From: PXAH01 sp964605645
GTDB taxonomy: Bacteria > Omnitrophota > Gorgyraeia > Duberdicusellales > 4484-171
Reading direction: 5' to 3'
NCBI GenBank assembly: GCA_964605645.1
Contig: CAZSDJ010000010.1
Location: 1-45,007, forward strand
Length of the DNA: 45,007 nucleotides
Positions 14,459-22,564 of this stretch are shown piece by piece; positions within the stretch are counted from its first letter, which is position 1; the number at the start of each line of letters is the position of its first letter. A program made the position numbers and the translations under genes. The notes beneath the pieces are model-generated. The model searched no databases. It was given only the letters and a program-made list of their open reading frames with translations, and had not been told where the DNA came from.

Positions 14459-15582
14459 TATTGAATAAGCTTAAATACTAAATCTGCTATTTTCTGAGAA
14501 GAATCGCCTAAGGAATTTTTTCCCGCATTTTCTTTTAAAATTTTTAATTCTGAAAAATCCTCCAGTAAATGAGTTACTTTTTCATTTACCTGGTTGCAGC
14601 TTTCTGCTCTCATAACTGCATTTCTTCTCAGTAAAAAATCTACATTGCGTTCTTCTTGGCCGGGGATAGGGTTGGTGATGATTATCGCCATTTTTTTGGT
14701 CAAAGCCTCTGCAATAGTAATTCCGCCGGCTTTAGTAATAATTATGTCACAAAAATCCATCATTTTATTTATATATTCTACATAACTAAAAACAAATAAT
14801 GGTTTTTTTATTTTATTTTTTATTTTCCTTAACTTTCGATAAAGAAATTTATTTTTACCGCAAATTACAATCATCTGAAAATCATAACTTAATTGATCCA
14901 GATTTTTTACAATTTGCTCAATGGGCCCGATCCCTAATCCTCCTCCCATAACTAAAATTGATTTTAAATCGGGGGAAAAACCTAATCCTTTAGCAATTTC
15001 ACCTTTCGAATAATCTTTAGTAAATTCAATTGAAATCGGAATGCCAAAAACAGCTATTTTTTCTTCATCAACTCCTTCTTTGATTAAAGTCTGCCTGGCC
15101 TCTTCTGAGGCCACAACATATTTATCTACAAAAGGATGCATCCAAAAACGATGTGGGTGAAAATCCGTGACAACAGCAACAAGCGGTATTTTTACTTTAT
15201 ATTTTTTTTTATAATCCGCAATCATCCCACAAGGAAAAGCCTGGGTAGTGATAAAACAATCCGGTTTTTCAATTTTGATATATTTCCTTAATTTTCGAAA
15301 GCAAACATAATTAATGATTGTATGCCAAATACGAAGGCGTTTTACTAACTGCTCTTTGTCATAAGCTTTTCCCCACAGAGAAGGAATTTTCTTGATTACA
15401 ATTTTATAAATCACATCTATTACCTTTTCGGTACGAGGATAAAAATATTGAAAGCTATTCAAGTTAATAACCTTAGCATTTTTTTTTCTATCCAAAATTG
15501 CTTCTTTAATGTTTAAGGCCGCTTGGCTATGGCCGCCAAAATTAGAAATATGAAAGATATGGATTATTGGATTTTTGATCAT
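14458..15582 (-). CDS. MGDG-synthase-like diacylglycerol glycosyltransferase
   Basis: A 374-aa GT28/MurG-like enzyme. The N-terminal domain has SNFGGHSQAALNI, as in the MGDG synthase family, and the C-terminal domain has SILVMGGGLGIGPIEQIV, DIIITKAGGITIAEAL and NPIPGQEERNVDFL, the nucleotide-sugar site. The family adds galactose or glucose to diacylglycerol. Coupled by a one-base overlap to the LpxL-like gene, it may make a glycolipid for the envelope. It is not MurG, which is found separately at 24669-25703. The Shine-Dalgarno site is weak. Confidence 0.85.
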   Translation of the reverse strand: MIKNPIIHIFHISNFGGHSQAALNIKEAILDRKKNAKVINLNSFQYFYPRTEKVIDVIYKIVIKKIPSLWGKAYDKEQLVKRLRIWHTIINYVCFRKLRKYIKIEKPDCFITTQAFPCGMIADYKKKYKVKIPLVAVVTDFHPHRFWMHPFVDKYVVASEEARQTLIKEGVDEEKIAVFGIPISIEFTKDYSKGEIAKGLGFSPDLKSILVMGGGLGIGPIEQIVKNLDQLSYDFQMIVICGKNKFLYRKLRKIKNKIKKPLFVFSYVEYINKMMDFCDIIITKAGGITIAEALTKKMAIIITNPIPGQEERNVDFLLRRNAVMRAESCNQVNEKVTHLLEDFSELKILKENAGKNSLGDSSQKIADLVFKLIQ

Positions 15583-15612
15583 AATTTTATTGCTTAACTA
15601 TATCATAAAAAA

Positions 15613-16947
15613 TTAGGAGGGTAAATATTTTTTGCCTTCAGCGTAAGGATTAAGCGATTTTTTAATTTCTAAATTTGATTGGTTCAAACTTAAATCTACC
15701 ACTTGATTTGAAGAATCTGAAACTATTTTAACTTTTGGAGAAAAAATATAATGAGGATTTTGCTCTAGGACACAACCAATTTTATCATTATTTAATAAAA
15801 CCACAGTACCATTAGGCCAAACTCCCATAAATTTAAAAAAAAGATCAAAAAGTTCGGGGTGAAATTGTGAGCCCCGTCCTTTTTTCATTATTTTATAAAT
15901 GAGTTCCGGCGGAAAGTTATTTTTATAACTGCGCCTTTGGCTTAAAGCATCGTAAACATCACAAAGAGAAATTAACATTGATACAAAATGCAAGCGATGA
16001 GAAAAATTGAGCTTAGGATAACCGCTCAAGTCAAATCTTAAATGATGTTCCAAGGCTACTACCGGCGCTAACTTACCTATTTTATCAACATAATTAAGTA
16101 AAAGAGTTGCTCCTAAAAGTGAGTGACTTTTTATCTGTTCAAACTCTTCTTTTCCAAGCTTGCCACCTTTCAGTATTTTATTTGAAATGTACAGTTTTCC
16201 GATATCATGAAAAAGAGAAGCCATCCCGATTTCTCTACATTCAGTATCGGGAAAACCTAAGTTTTTAGAAAAATGTACTGCTAAAAAAGATACATTCAAA
16301 AGATGCGAAAAGGTAGTAACGTCTTTGCCTTTTAATTTCGATAATTTTAAAATCTCTTGGTAGTAATAGCCTAATCCCTTCACTACACTTTCGACTATAC
16401 TCTCTATATTTACCATTTTTATAGATTCATTTTCGATTATACTATCCAAAGAAGAAACAATATAAGAAAGGGCTTTGCTGTAAATTGAATCAGCTGATAT
16501 CTCGCCGAGTTTCTCTTTTTTCTTCTTTTCTTTCTGTAGATTCTTTAGTTTTCCAACTTTAATATTGTTTATATTTTCTGAATTTAGATAATCTTCTAAA
16601 TTAGTTTTCTTTTCTTCAGTTTTCAAGAAATATGAAAAAAATGCTTTTAATTCTTCTTTAGTCAAACCTTTTCCAAAAATTAGTTTTTCGCAATCTTTAC
16701 CAGCTAATGTCTCTATTAAACCACTTAATTTTTTACTTAAATCAAAAAAGATTTCGTCTCCACTAGTTAATTCATTGCCAACAATAGCAATAATTAACTG
16801 CTCTTGAGAATCTAAGGCTGATTGTAAGCTTTGGTATGTATCATTTAAGGCTTTATCAAATTCAAGATGCTTACAACCATACATCTTAGCTAACTGGAAA
16901 CAAGAGGCAAATACTTTTAAAAAATTACTGATTTTATTTTGCATCAT
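15613..16947 (-). CDS. HD-GYP domain phosphodiesterase-like protein
   Basis: A 444-aa protein. Residues about 210-380 form an HD-GYP domain with FSHLLNVSFLAVHF, FHDIGK (HD at 247-248), HSLLGA and EHHLRFDLSGYPK; the consensus HHE..DGSGYP is altered but GYP is kept. The family hydrolyses cyclic di-GMP or related dinucleotides. Residues about 10-135 are a non-catalytic domain that resembles the N-terminal domain of the upstream-encoded 609-aa protein (GKGLTKEELKAFF here, EKGFTSEGLSNFL there). The start overlaps that gene by 14 bases. Being tied to the dcw cluster suggests signalling linked to division or envelope, but that is inference. Confidence 0.85.
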   Translation of the reverse strand: MMQNKISNFLKVFASCFQLAKMYGCKHLEFDKALNDTYQSLQSALDSQEQLIIAIVGNELTSGDEIFFDLSKKLSGLIETLAGKDCEKLIFGKGLTKEELKAFFSYFLKTEEKKTNLEDYLNSENINNIKVGKLKNLQKEKKKKEKLGEISADSIYSKALSYIVSSLDSIIENESIKMVNIESIVESVVKGLGYYYQEILKLSKLKGKDVTTFSHLLNVSFLAVHFSKNLGFPDTECREIGMASLFHDIGKLYISNKILKGGKLGKEEFEQIKSHSLLGATLLLNYVDKIGKLAPVVALEHHLRFDLSGYPKLNFSHRLHFVSMLISLCDVYDALSQRRSYKNNFPPELIYKIMKKGRGSQFHPELFDLFFKFMGVWPNGTVVLLNNDKIGCVLEQNPHYIFSPKVKIVSDSSNQVVDLSLNQSNLEIKKSLNPYAEGKKYLPS

Positions 16948-18763
16948 AAGAGTTTAACACTTCTCTAGCTTTCTTTCTTATTTTTTTATTCCAAAAAAAT
17001 TTATATTTAGATAATTTCTCTAAATAGGGCCTCGCTTCCGGGATATAAAACCGGGAAACTATTCTCAGGTTTTCAAGGATAAATCTAGAATTAATCCCCA
17101 AAATATTTTTTATCAAAAGCAGCTCTTTAGCTAATTGTTTGTGTAATTGTTTAAAATTTGAAACCACTTCAGCCGCTTTCTTACGCAAATAAAAGCTTTT
17201 ATCTGTGAGAATTGAAAATAAAAAATCCTCATCTATTTGATCTTTATTCTCTAATCCTTCTAATACTTTGACTTTTCCAAAAACTGTAGTCAAATTAAAT
17301 AAATATTTTAAAATATCTGCAGCAAATGGATTTTTTATGTTTTGAAGAGAGTCGATCATTTTTTTTAAAAAAACAGAATCACTTTGTTTTTCTCTTATTT
17401 TTTTATAAAGTTTATTAATTCTTTGAGGAAAAAATTTAAAATACAACTTTAGAGTTAGACTATTGAATTTATTTTCCTCTATTTTGTTTAAATAAAACTC
17501 GGAATCTAATGTCGATGACTTTAATACCTCGAATAAAAAACTGAACTTATAAAATTGATCGTTATTAAAAATTTCTGCCTCTGCTTGCTGAAAAATAGTA
17601 TAAGCTTTATCAAACAACTCTTTATTAAAACTTGAGTCTTGCAGTTTTTTCTTATAAATATTTACAAAATCAGTTACATAATCTAAATTTTCCCTAAAAT
17701 TATTTTTAAGTTCCTGGCAAATTTTTTCCGTAATAATTTTGAGCCTTTGGGTATTATTTTCATAAAATAGTAAATCAAGAAGAATTAATCGATAGTTATC
17801 ATCTAATTGTTTATAATCAAGATATTTTTTTCCTTTGCTGTTTTTCCCACCAACATCTAGTTGTAAATTTTTTCTATAAATAGGTATGGCTCCTTCTTCT
17901 TGAGAAGAAGATAATAAATCTCTAATTTTTTTGAAATTAATATTTTCTTTTTCTTTATTAACCGCTTCCCCCAACATTTCTGCTGTTTTTTTATGTACAT
18001 CAATAGGAACTAAGGATGAAAAAAGATTAAATGTCGAAGGCTCGATGCCTTGATTTGTTTTAAATAATTTCAATAATAACTTAGTTAAATCTTCGGGGCT
18101 CAAAGAAGAAAATATTTCTTTAAACTTTTTTTTATTCTCTAATTTAAATAACTTCTTGAGTTTATCTTTATCGTTTCCGGCATTTTTTAAAAATGAGTTT
18201 ACTAATTTCTTTGACAATCTTTCATCTTTTAAAACTTCCTTAAGGCCATATTTATCTGTGTTATTGTTTTTATGGCCGCTCTCCTCTTCGTTAAGTAGAT
18301 AGCCCCATATATCTTTTACTGCTTTGCCCTTTCCCCTTAATAACTGAGAATAATCTAATTCTTTAACTTTAATCTTTTCTATTTTTTTATTTTTTAATAT
18401 CTTACTTACCCCTCCTCTTGATAAAATCTCTTTTTCACTTGCTGATACAACTAACAGGAAATTAGATAAGCCTTCACTGGTAAAACCTTTTTCAAATATT
18501 ATAATTTTTATTTTTTTCCGGTGGAGAGAATCAGCTAAACCTTTAGATAAAGCTATTTTGCTAAGATCCTTAGAATCAACAATCAAGGTGTTTGGTTTAA
18601 TTTTAATCGAAAAAAAATCTTTTTCAGCTAACAAGTCTTCAATCTTTTTTTTCAATTCTTTTATTGATTTTATAAAAATTGGATGGCTAAGGAAATAAAT
18701 TGAGCAGTTTGTCAGGGCAACTTTGAAATTTTTTATAAAATCTTGATATCTATCGTCGTCCAT
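16934..18763 (-). CDS. Uncharacterised protein with HD-GYP-partner N-domain and HEAT-like C-terminus
   Basis: A 609-aa Lys-rich cytoplasmic protein without signal peptide or membrane segments. Residues about 10-130 match the N-terminal domain of the downstream HD-GYP protein in pattern and in spaced motifs (IIIFEKGFTSEGLSNFL; KIEKIKVKEL). The middle is helical and low in recognisable motifs. The last 150 residues (FSILTDKSFYLRKKAAEVVS, ENLRIVSRFYIPEARPYLEKL) look like HEAT repeats used for protein binding. It starts 20 bases after the divergent ftsA and overlaps the HD-GYP gene by 14 bases, in the position where ftsZ normally stands. I do not recognise a function; a scaffold pairing with the HD-GYP protein is inference. 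Confidence 0.75.
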   Translation of the reverse strand: MDDDRYQDFIKNFKVALTNCSIYFLSHPIFIKSIKELKKKIEDLLAEKDFFSIKIKPNTLIVDSKDLSKIALSKGLADSLHRKKIKIIIFEKGFTSEGLSNFLLVVSASEKEILSRGGVSKILKNKKIEKIKVKELDYSQLLRGKGKAVKDIWGYLLNEEESGHKNNNTDKYGLKEVLKDERLSKKLVNSFLKNAGNDKDKLKKLFKLENKKKFKEIFSSLSPEDLTKLLLKLFKTNQGIEPSTFNLFSSLVPIDVHKKTAEMLGEAVNKEKENINFKKIRDLLSSSQEEGAIPIYRKNLQLDVGGKNSKGKKYLDYKQLDDNYRLILLDLLFYENNTQRLKIITEKICQELKNNFRENLDYVTDFVNIYKKKLQDSSFNKELFDKAYTIFQQAEAEIFNNDQFYKFSFLFEVLKSSTLDSEFYLNKIEENKFNSLTLKLYFKFFPQRINKLYKKIREKQSDSVFLKKMIDSLQNIKNPFAADILKYLFNLTTVFGKVKVLEGLENKDQIDEDFLFSILTDKSFYLRKKAAEVVSNFKQLHKQLAKELLLIKNILGINSRFILENLRIVSRFYIPEARPYLEKLSKYKFFWNKKIRKKAREVLNSYDAK

Positions 18764-18783
18764 AATAGTTTGGATAATATTTA

Positions 18784-19932
18784 TTAAAAATACTCATGAT
18801 AAACTTTTTTAATCTTAGCCAAAAAAGATCGTTCTTCTTTATGATTTCTTTCCAGCGGTTTCCGGTAACCATAATAAGCACACCCAAAAGAAGATGATTC
18901 GTGCCGGTCAACAGGCACTTCTATATCGTAAGGCAATAGCTGCCTAATATAATTATAAAATCCATCTTTTGTAGTTAAGGGCCCAATAAAGGTAAAAACA
19001 AAATCACTCTGTTCTTCTGTTTTAATATTTTCGAACGAATTATCAATGATTGATTTGATATTTTTTGAAAAAATTTCTTTTAAAAAATTACCTAAAACTT
19101 TAATGCTTAAATTGAGATAACTATCTTCTTTTTTAATAGTTATCTCCTTAAAATAAGGGATAGTCTTAAAGGAACCATAGCGTGCTAAAATCTGGAAAGA
19201 TAAAACAGGAGATATGGAATATTTATCAGAAAGTTCTTTAATGATTTCTTTAATGCTGAAATCGAATGTTTTTTCAACTATCTTTCCTTTTCCATCTTGA
19301 ATTACTACATAACTTTTAAAATTATTAACGCTGATTACGATTTGTTTATTTTGGAAAGAACCGGCCCCCTCTGAAAGAATACTTATTTTATGTGCTACAA
19401 ACCCTGCCAAATTCCTTTCGATATTATAAAAAATATCGGAAATTTCTTTATAAAAAGCATCTTTTACATAAATGAGTAAAGCATTTACTCTTATTTTATT
19501 GGTTAAGATGCCAAGCGGCACAGTTTTTGCACGAATCCCTTCAGTTTGACAATTAAGAATAATATTGTGAATACAATGGTGATCCCATTCTAAAAATTTA
19601 TTTTCAATATATTTTTTAACATAATTAATAACCGCAGTTTTTATCTTCTTTTTTTTTGAAAAAACTATTGTTTCATTTATTTCTAATTCTTGCGCTAAGT
19701 TTGGAGGTAATTCAATAAAAATTTTAATTACAGATGTTGAATATTTTTGTTCAACTTCAACTATAGTGCGCTCAATGGTTTCAATATTATTTTTTAACTT
19801 CTTTATAAAATCTTGCTCAAGCGTTAATGCAATCTCTTTTCCCGCGAGTGGCATTAAAGTTTTCTTTTTGATATTTGCAAAGCTCAGAAAAGCTTTATCG
19901 TCTTCAATAGAGATTCCACAAATAGTTTGCAT
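18784..19932 (-). CDS. ftsA: Highly divergent FtsA-like protein (actin fold, lost nucleotide motifs)
   Basis: A 382-aa protein two bases after ftsQ, where ftsA belongs. The fold order matches FtsA: subdomain 1A, a 1C-like segment (TVPLGILTNKIRVNALLI, compare the NP-G-SG-R-A-H pattern), an ERNLAGFVAHKISILSE helix, then a second lobe. Nucleotide-binding motifs are missing: the phosphate-1 DIGT is replaced by GISIEDDKAF, the phosphate-2 DIGGGT by ISVNNFKSYVV, and the adenosine-motif GG by FTFIGPLTT. The C-terminus (RSFLAKIKKVYHEYF) is an amphipathic basic helix like the FtsA membrane anchor. A PilM-like assignment is the alternative, but no pil genes are nearby. It probably does not bind ATP in the usual way. 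Confidence 0.75.
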   Translation of the reverse strand: MQTICGISIEDDKAFLSFANIKKKTLMPLAGKEIALTLEQDFIKKLKNNIETIERTIVEVEQKYSTSVIKIFIELPPNLAQELEINETIVFSKKKKIKTAVINYVKKYIENKFLEWDHHCIHNIILNCQTEGIRAKTVPLGILTNKIRVNALLIYVKDAFYKEISDIFYNIERNLAGFVAHKISILSEGAGSFQNKQIVISVNNFKSYVVIQDGKGKIVEKTFDFSIKEIIKELSDKYSISPVLSFQILARYGSFKTIPYFKEITIKKEDSYLNLSIKVLGNFLKEIFSKNIKSIIDNSFENIKTEEQSDFVFTFIGPLTTKDGFYNYIRQLLPYDIEVPVDRHESSSFGCAYYGYRKPLERNHKEERSFLAKIKKVYHEYF

Positions 19933-19934
19933 AA

Positions 19935-20744
19935 CTATCTTTTAAAACCAACTGCTACTTTTTCAAAACGAAAATCTATATACCTTATCAGTGATAATTT
20001 ATCTTTTAACTTTTGTGCTATTAATTTATTCAACAGGTCTATCTTTTTGGCAATCTCCTCTCGGCTTATAATAATTTTAATTCGGTTTTGAGAATATTTA
20101 TCATTTGTTAAATAAAAATATATTGCTTCCGAAGAAACAATATTGATATCCGCCAATCTAAACTGATAATCCTGATCAAGGGAATTAATAATTTCTAATA
20201 ATTCTTTCTCCTTGATGATTTCGATCAATTCGAAAGCATCTTCTAAATTTAAATCAGCAATCTTGCCCCCTTTATCAAGATCTTGTTTAAAAGGAGCAGT
20301 AGTTATTATTGGAAAATCTGAAAAATAATCTTGGTTTCCTCTGCTAACTACTACAGCTTCTTTATCAATCAAGTAAAATTCCCGAGCTCTAACCTGAGCT
20401 AGAGGCTTTCTTTTTTCAACTTGTATTTTAATAATATTAGGAAATTTTTTTATAACTTTAATATTTTTATATTCTGGATATTTATTTTTTAGATAAGAGT
20501 GAAAATTGGCTAAATTAATATTAAAAATTGTTTCTCCTTCTAATTTGTTTCCTATCTTTTTATCAATTTTTAAGTTAGATCTAAAGCTTTTTTTATTAAT
20601 CTTAAAAAAATCTGCATTATAAATCTGATAAAAAAATAATCCAATAACCGCTAAAAATAAAAGAACTATCAAAACCCCTCCTAAAAATTTAATTGTTAGC
20701 AATTTAGGTAATATCTTTTTTTTATTTCTTCGCCTTCGCGCCAT
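19935..20744 (-). CDS. ftsQ: Cell division protein FtsQ/DivIB
   Basis: A 269-aa bitopic protein. A basic start (ARRRRNKKKILPK) precedes one membrane helix at about 18-40, then a POTRA domain (KINKKSFRSNLKIDKKIGNKL, FPNIIKIQVEKRKPLAQV) and the beta domain ending in VAVGFKR. The segment AFELIEIIKEKELLEIINSL is typical of FtsQ. It lies between ddl and ftsA as in many dcw clusters. It links early and late divisome proteins in the periplasm, with FtsL and FtsB; no FtsB gene is visible here. Confidence 0.88.
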   Translation of the reverse strand: MARRRRNKKKILPKLLTIKFLGGVLIVLLFLAVIGLFFYQIYNADFFKINKKSFRSNLKIDKKIGNKLEGETIFNINLANFHSYLKNKYPEYKNIKVIKKFPNIIKIQVEKRKPLAQVRAREFYLIDKEAVVVSRGNQDYFSDFPIITTAPFKQDLDKGGKIADLNLEDAFELIEIIKEKELLEIINSLDQDYQFRLADINIVSSEAIYFYLTNDKYSQNRIKIIISREEIAKKIDLLNKLIAQKLKDKLSLIRYIDFRFEKVAVGFKR

Positions 20745-20774
20745 ACTTTATCAACTCCTATTTAAATTAAAATC

Positions 20775-21710
20775 TTATTTTGCCGAAAACATTCCTCTTG
20801 TTATTGCCTTTTGCAAAAAAGCATTAATTAACTGATAAAAACTTATCCCGGAACCGGAGGCCGAAAGCGGCAATAGGCTCTGCTCGGTCAAGCCCGGTAT
20901 TGAATTAACTTCCAAAACATATGGAGTATCACCTTTTAATTTGATATCCACCCGCGAAAAATCACGGCAACCTAACGCTTTGTGGGCCGCTAAAGCTACT
21001 TGTTGAACTTTTTGGTATAATTTTTTCTCTAACTTAGCCGGTGCCAGATACTTTGATTTCCCTTTAGTATATTTATTTTTAAAATCAAAATAGCCTTGCT
21101 TAGGGACAATTTCAACTACAGCCAAGGGATTTTGATTTAAAATGCCAACTGTCAATTCATTTCCTTCTATATAGTTTTCCGCTATCGCCACTTTATCAAA
21201 TCGAAAAGCTTCTGTTAATGCCTTTTTTAGATCTTTGCTTCCATTGACAATTGAAACCCCCAGGCTTGAACCAGAAAAAGAAGGCTTAATCACAACCGGA
21301 TAACTGATGTTCTCTTTATGATTACAGTCTTTTGCTGAAAATAAAAAATAAGATGGTGTCGGTATATTGTTGTAACGAAACTTTTTTTTAGCAGCTACCT
21401 TGTTCATTGCCAAAAAACTTGCTTCTGGGCCTGAACCTGTATAAACTAAAGAAATTTCTTCTAAAATTTTTTGGATTTTTCCATCTTCACCAAATGAACC
21501 GTGTAAAGCTATAAATGCTACATCTATATCAGCCTTTTTTATATCTTTTTTTATCGTTTCAGGATTTGAAGTTTTTATTTCAATAAATTTAGTTTTAATA
21601 TTTTTTTGAACTAAAGTAGTAAAAACTTGCTTGCCGGAACGTAAGGAGATCTCTCTTTCCTCGGAAACTCCTCCTGCCAAAACACCCACTTTAATTTTTG
21701 TTAATTCCAT
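20775..21710 (-). CDS. ddl: D-alanine--D-alanine ligase
   Basis: A 311-aa ATP-grasp enzyme forming the D-Ala-D-Ala dipeptide for MurF. VGVLAGGVSEEREISLRSG at the N-terminus, HGSFGEDGKIQ, the KPSFSGSSLGVS loop and the Mg-binding EVNSIPGLTEQSL are all present. It overlaps the end of murB by 10 bases. Length is standard for the short Ddl class, and the start agrees with homologues. Confidence 0.96.
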   Translation of the reverse strand: MELTKIKVGVLAGGVSEEREISLRSGKQVFTTLVQKNIKTKFIEIKTSNPETIKKDIKKADIDVAFIALHGSFGEDGKIQKILEEISLVYTGSGPEASFLAMNKVAAKKKFRYNNIPTPSYFLFSAKDCNHKENISYPVVIKPSFSGSSLGVSIVNGSKDLKKALTEAFRFDKVAIAENYIEGNELTVGILNQNPLAVVEIVPKQGYFDFKNKYTKGKSKYLAPAKLEKKLYQKVQQVALAAHKALGCRDFSRVDIKLKGDTPYVLEVNSIPGLTEQSLLPLSASGSGISFYQLINAFLQKAITRGMFSAK

Positions 21711-22564
21711 CTTTGAATTTCTTCTTCTAAAACGATCCCTTCTTTTCTAAAAACGGTATCTTTTATGTGTTGAATCAAATAATCTATATCTTGATAAGAA
21801 CCATTTCCTAAATTTAAAATAAAATTAGCATGCTTGTTCGAAACCTTGACATCTCCTTTACGAATACCTTTCAGGCCAACTTTTTCAATTAATGCTCCTG
21901 CTGTTTGAGGATATGGATTTTTAAAAATTGATCCACAATTCGGAAAAGAAAAATCTTGTAAAACAATGCGTTTTTGGATTATATTTTTGATTTTTTGTTT
22001 TATTTTCCCTCCATTTTTAAAAAATTTAAAATAAGCTTTTAGGATTACTTTGTCGCAAAGATTTGAATACCGGTAGCCATACTCTATCTCACTTTTTTTA
22101 ATTTCTTGGATTATCCCTGTTTCTTTTTCCATCACTTCTACTTTTTGCAAATAATCAAAAATACTACTTCCAAATGATGAAGCAGAAGAAGAAAGCATCC
22201 CTCCGATTGTCGCAGGTATCCCGGCTAAACCTTCTAAACCTGACAAGTTTTTATTAATACAATATTTTATCAGAAACGAAAGTAAAGTTGAAGCACCAAC
22301 TTCTAAAATACCCTCTTTTTGCCTTATTAACTTAAAATCACCAGTTAACTTTACAATTGGTTTTTTTATTAAATTATCTTTAATTAATAGATTTGAACCA
22401 TTACCTAATATATAAAATTGGCCTCCTAGTTCATTTAAAAACATTGATAATTTATTTTTATTTTTAACGAAAAATAAATATTGAGCCTGTCCTCCTATCC
22501 CTAAAGTAGTTAGTGGCCCTAAATCAATGTTTTTTTTTGTTTTTATTTTTTTTAAATTCATCAA
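21701..22564 (-). CDS. murB: UDP-N-acetylenolpyruvoylglucosamine reductase
   Basis: A 287-aa flavoenzyme reducing the enolpyruvyl ether to UDP-MurNAc. FAD contacts are in TLGIGGQAQYLFFV, ILGNGSNLLI and GLEGLAGIPATIGGML. The catalytic Ser is in NCGSIFKNP and the C-terminal Glu in IVLEEEIQRW. Length suits the type II (short) MurB class. The start overlaps the murC end by 41 bases; a second Met at 22561 is an equal candidate. Confidence 0.95.
   Translation of the reverse strand: MMNLKKIKTKKNIDLGPLTTLGIGGQAQYLFFVKNKNKLSMFLNELGGQFYILGNGSNLLIKDNLIKKPIVKLTGDFKLIRQKEGILEVGASTLLSFLIKYCINKNLSGLEGLAGIPATIGGMLSSSASSFGSSIFDYLQKVEVMEKETGIIQEIKKSEIEYGYRYSNLCDKVILKAYFKFFKNGGKIKQKIKNIIQKRIVLQDFSFPNCGSIFKNPYPQTAGALIEKVGLKGIRKGDVKVSNKHANFILNLGNGSYQDIDYLIQHIKDTVFRKEGIVLEEEIQRWN

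Noticed and set aside
18784..19932. Calling the divergent actin-fold protein PilM
   Set aside because: No pilN, pilO or pilQ is adjacent, it directly follows ftsQ, and it ends in an FtsA-type amphipathic helix.
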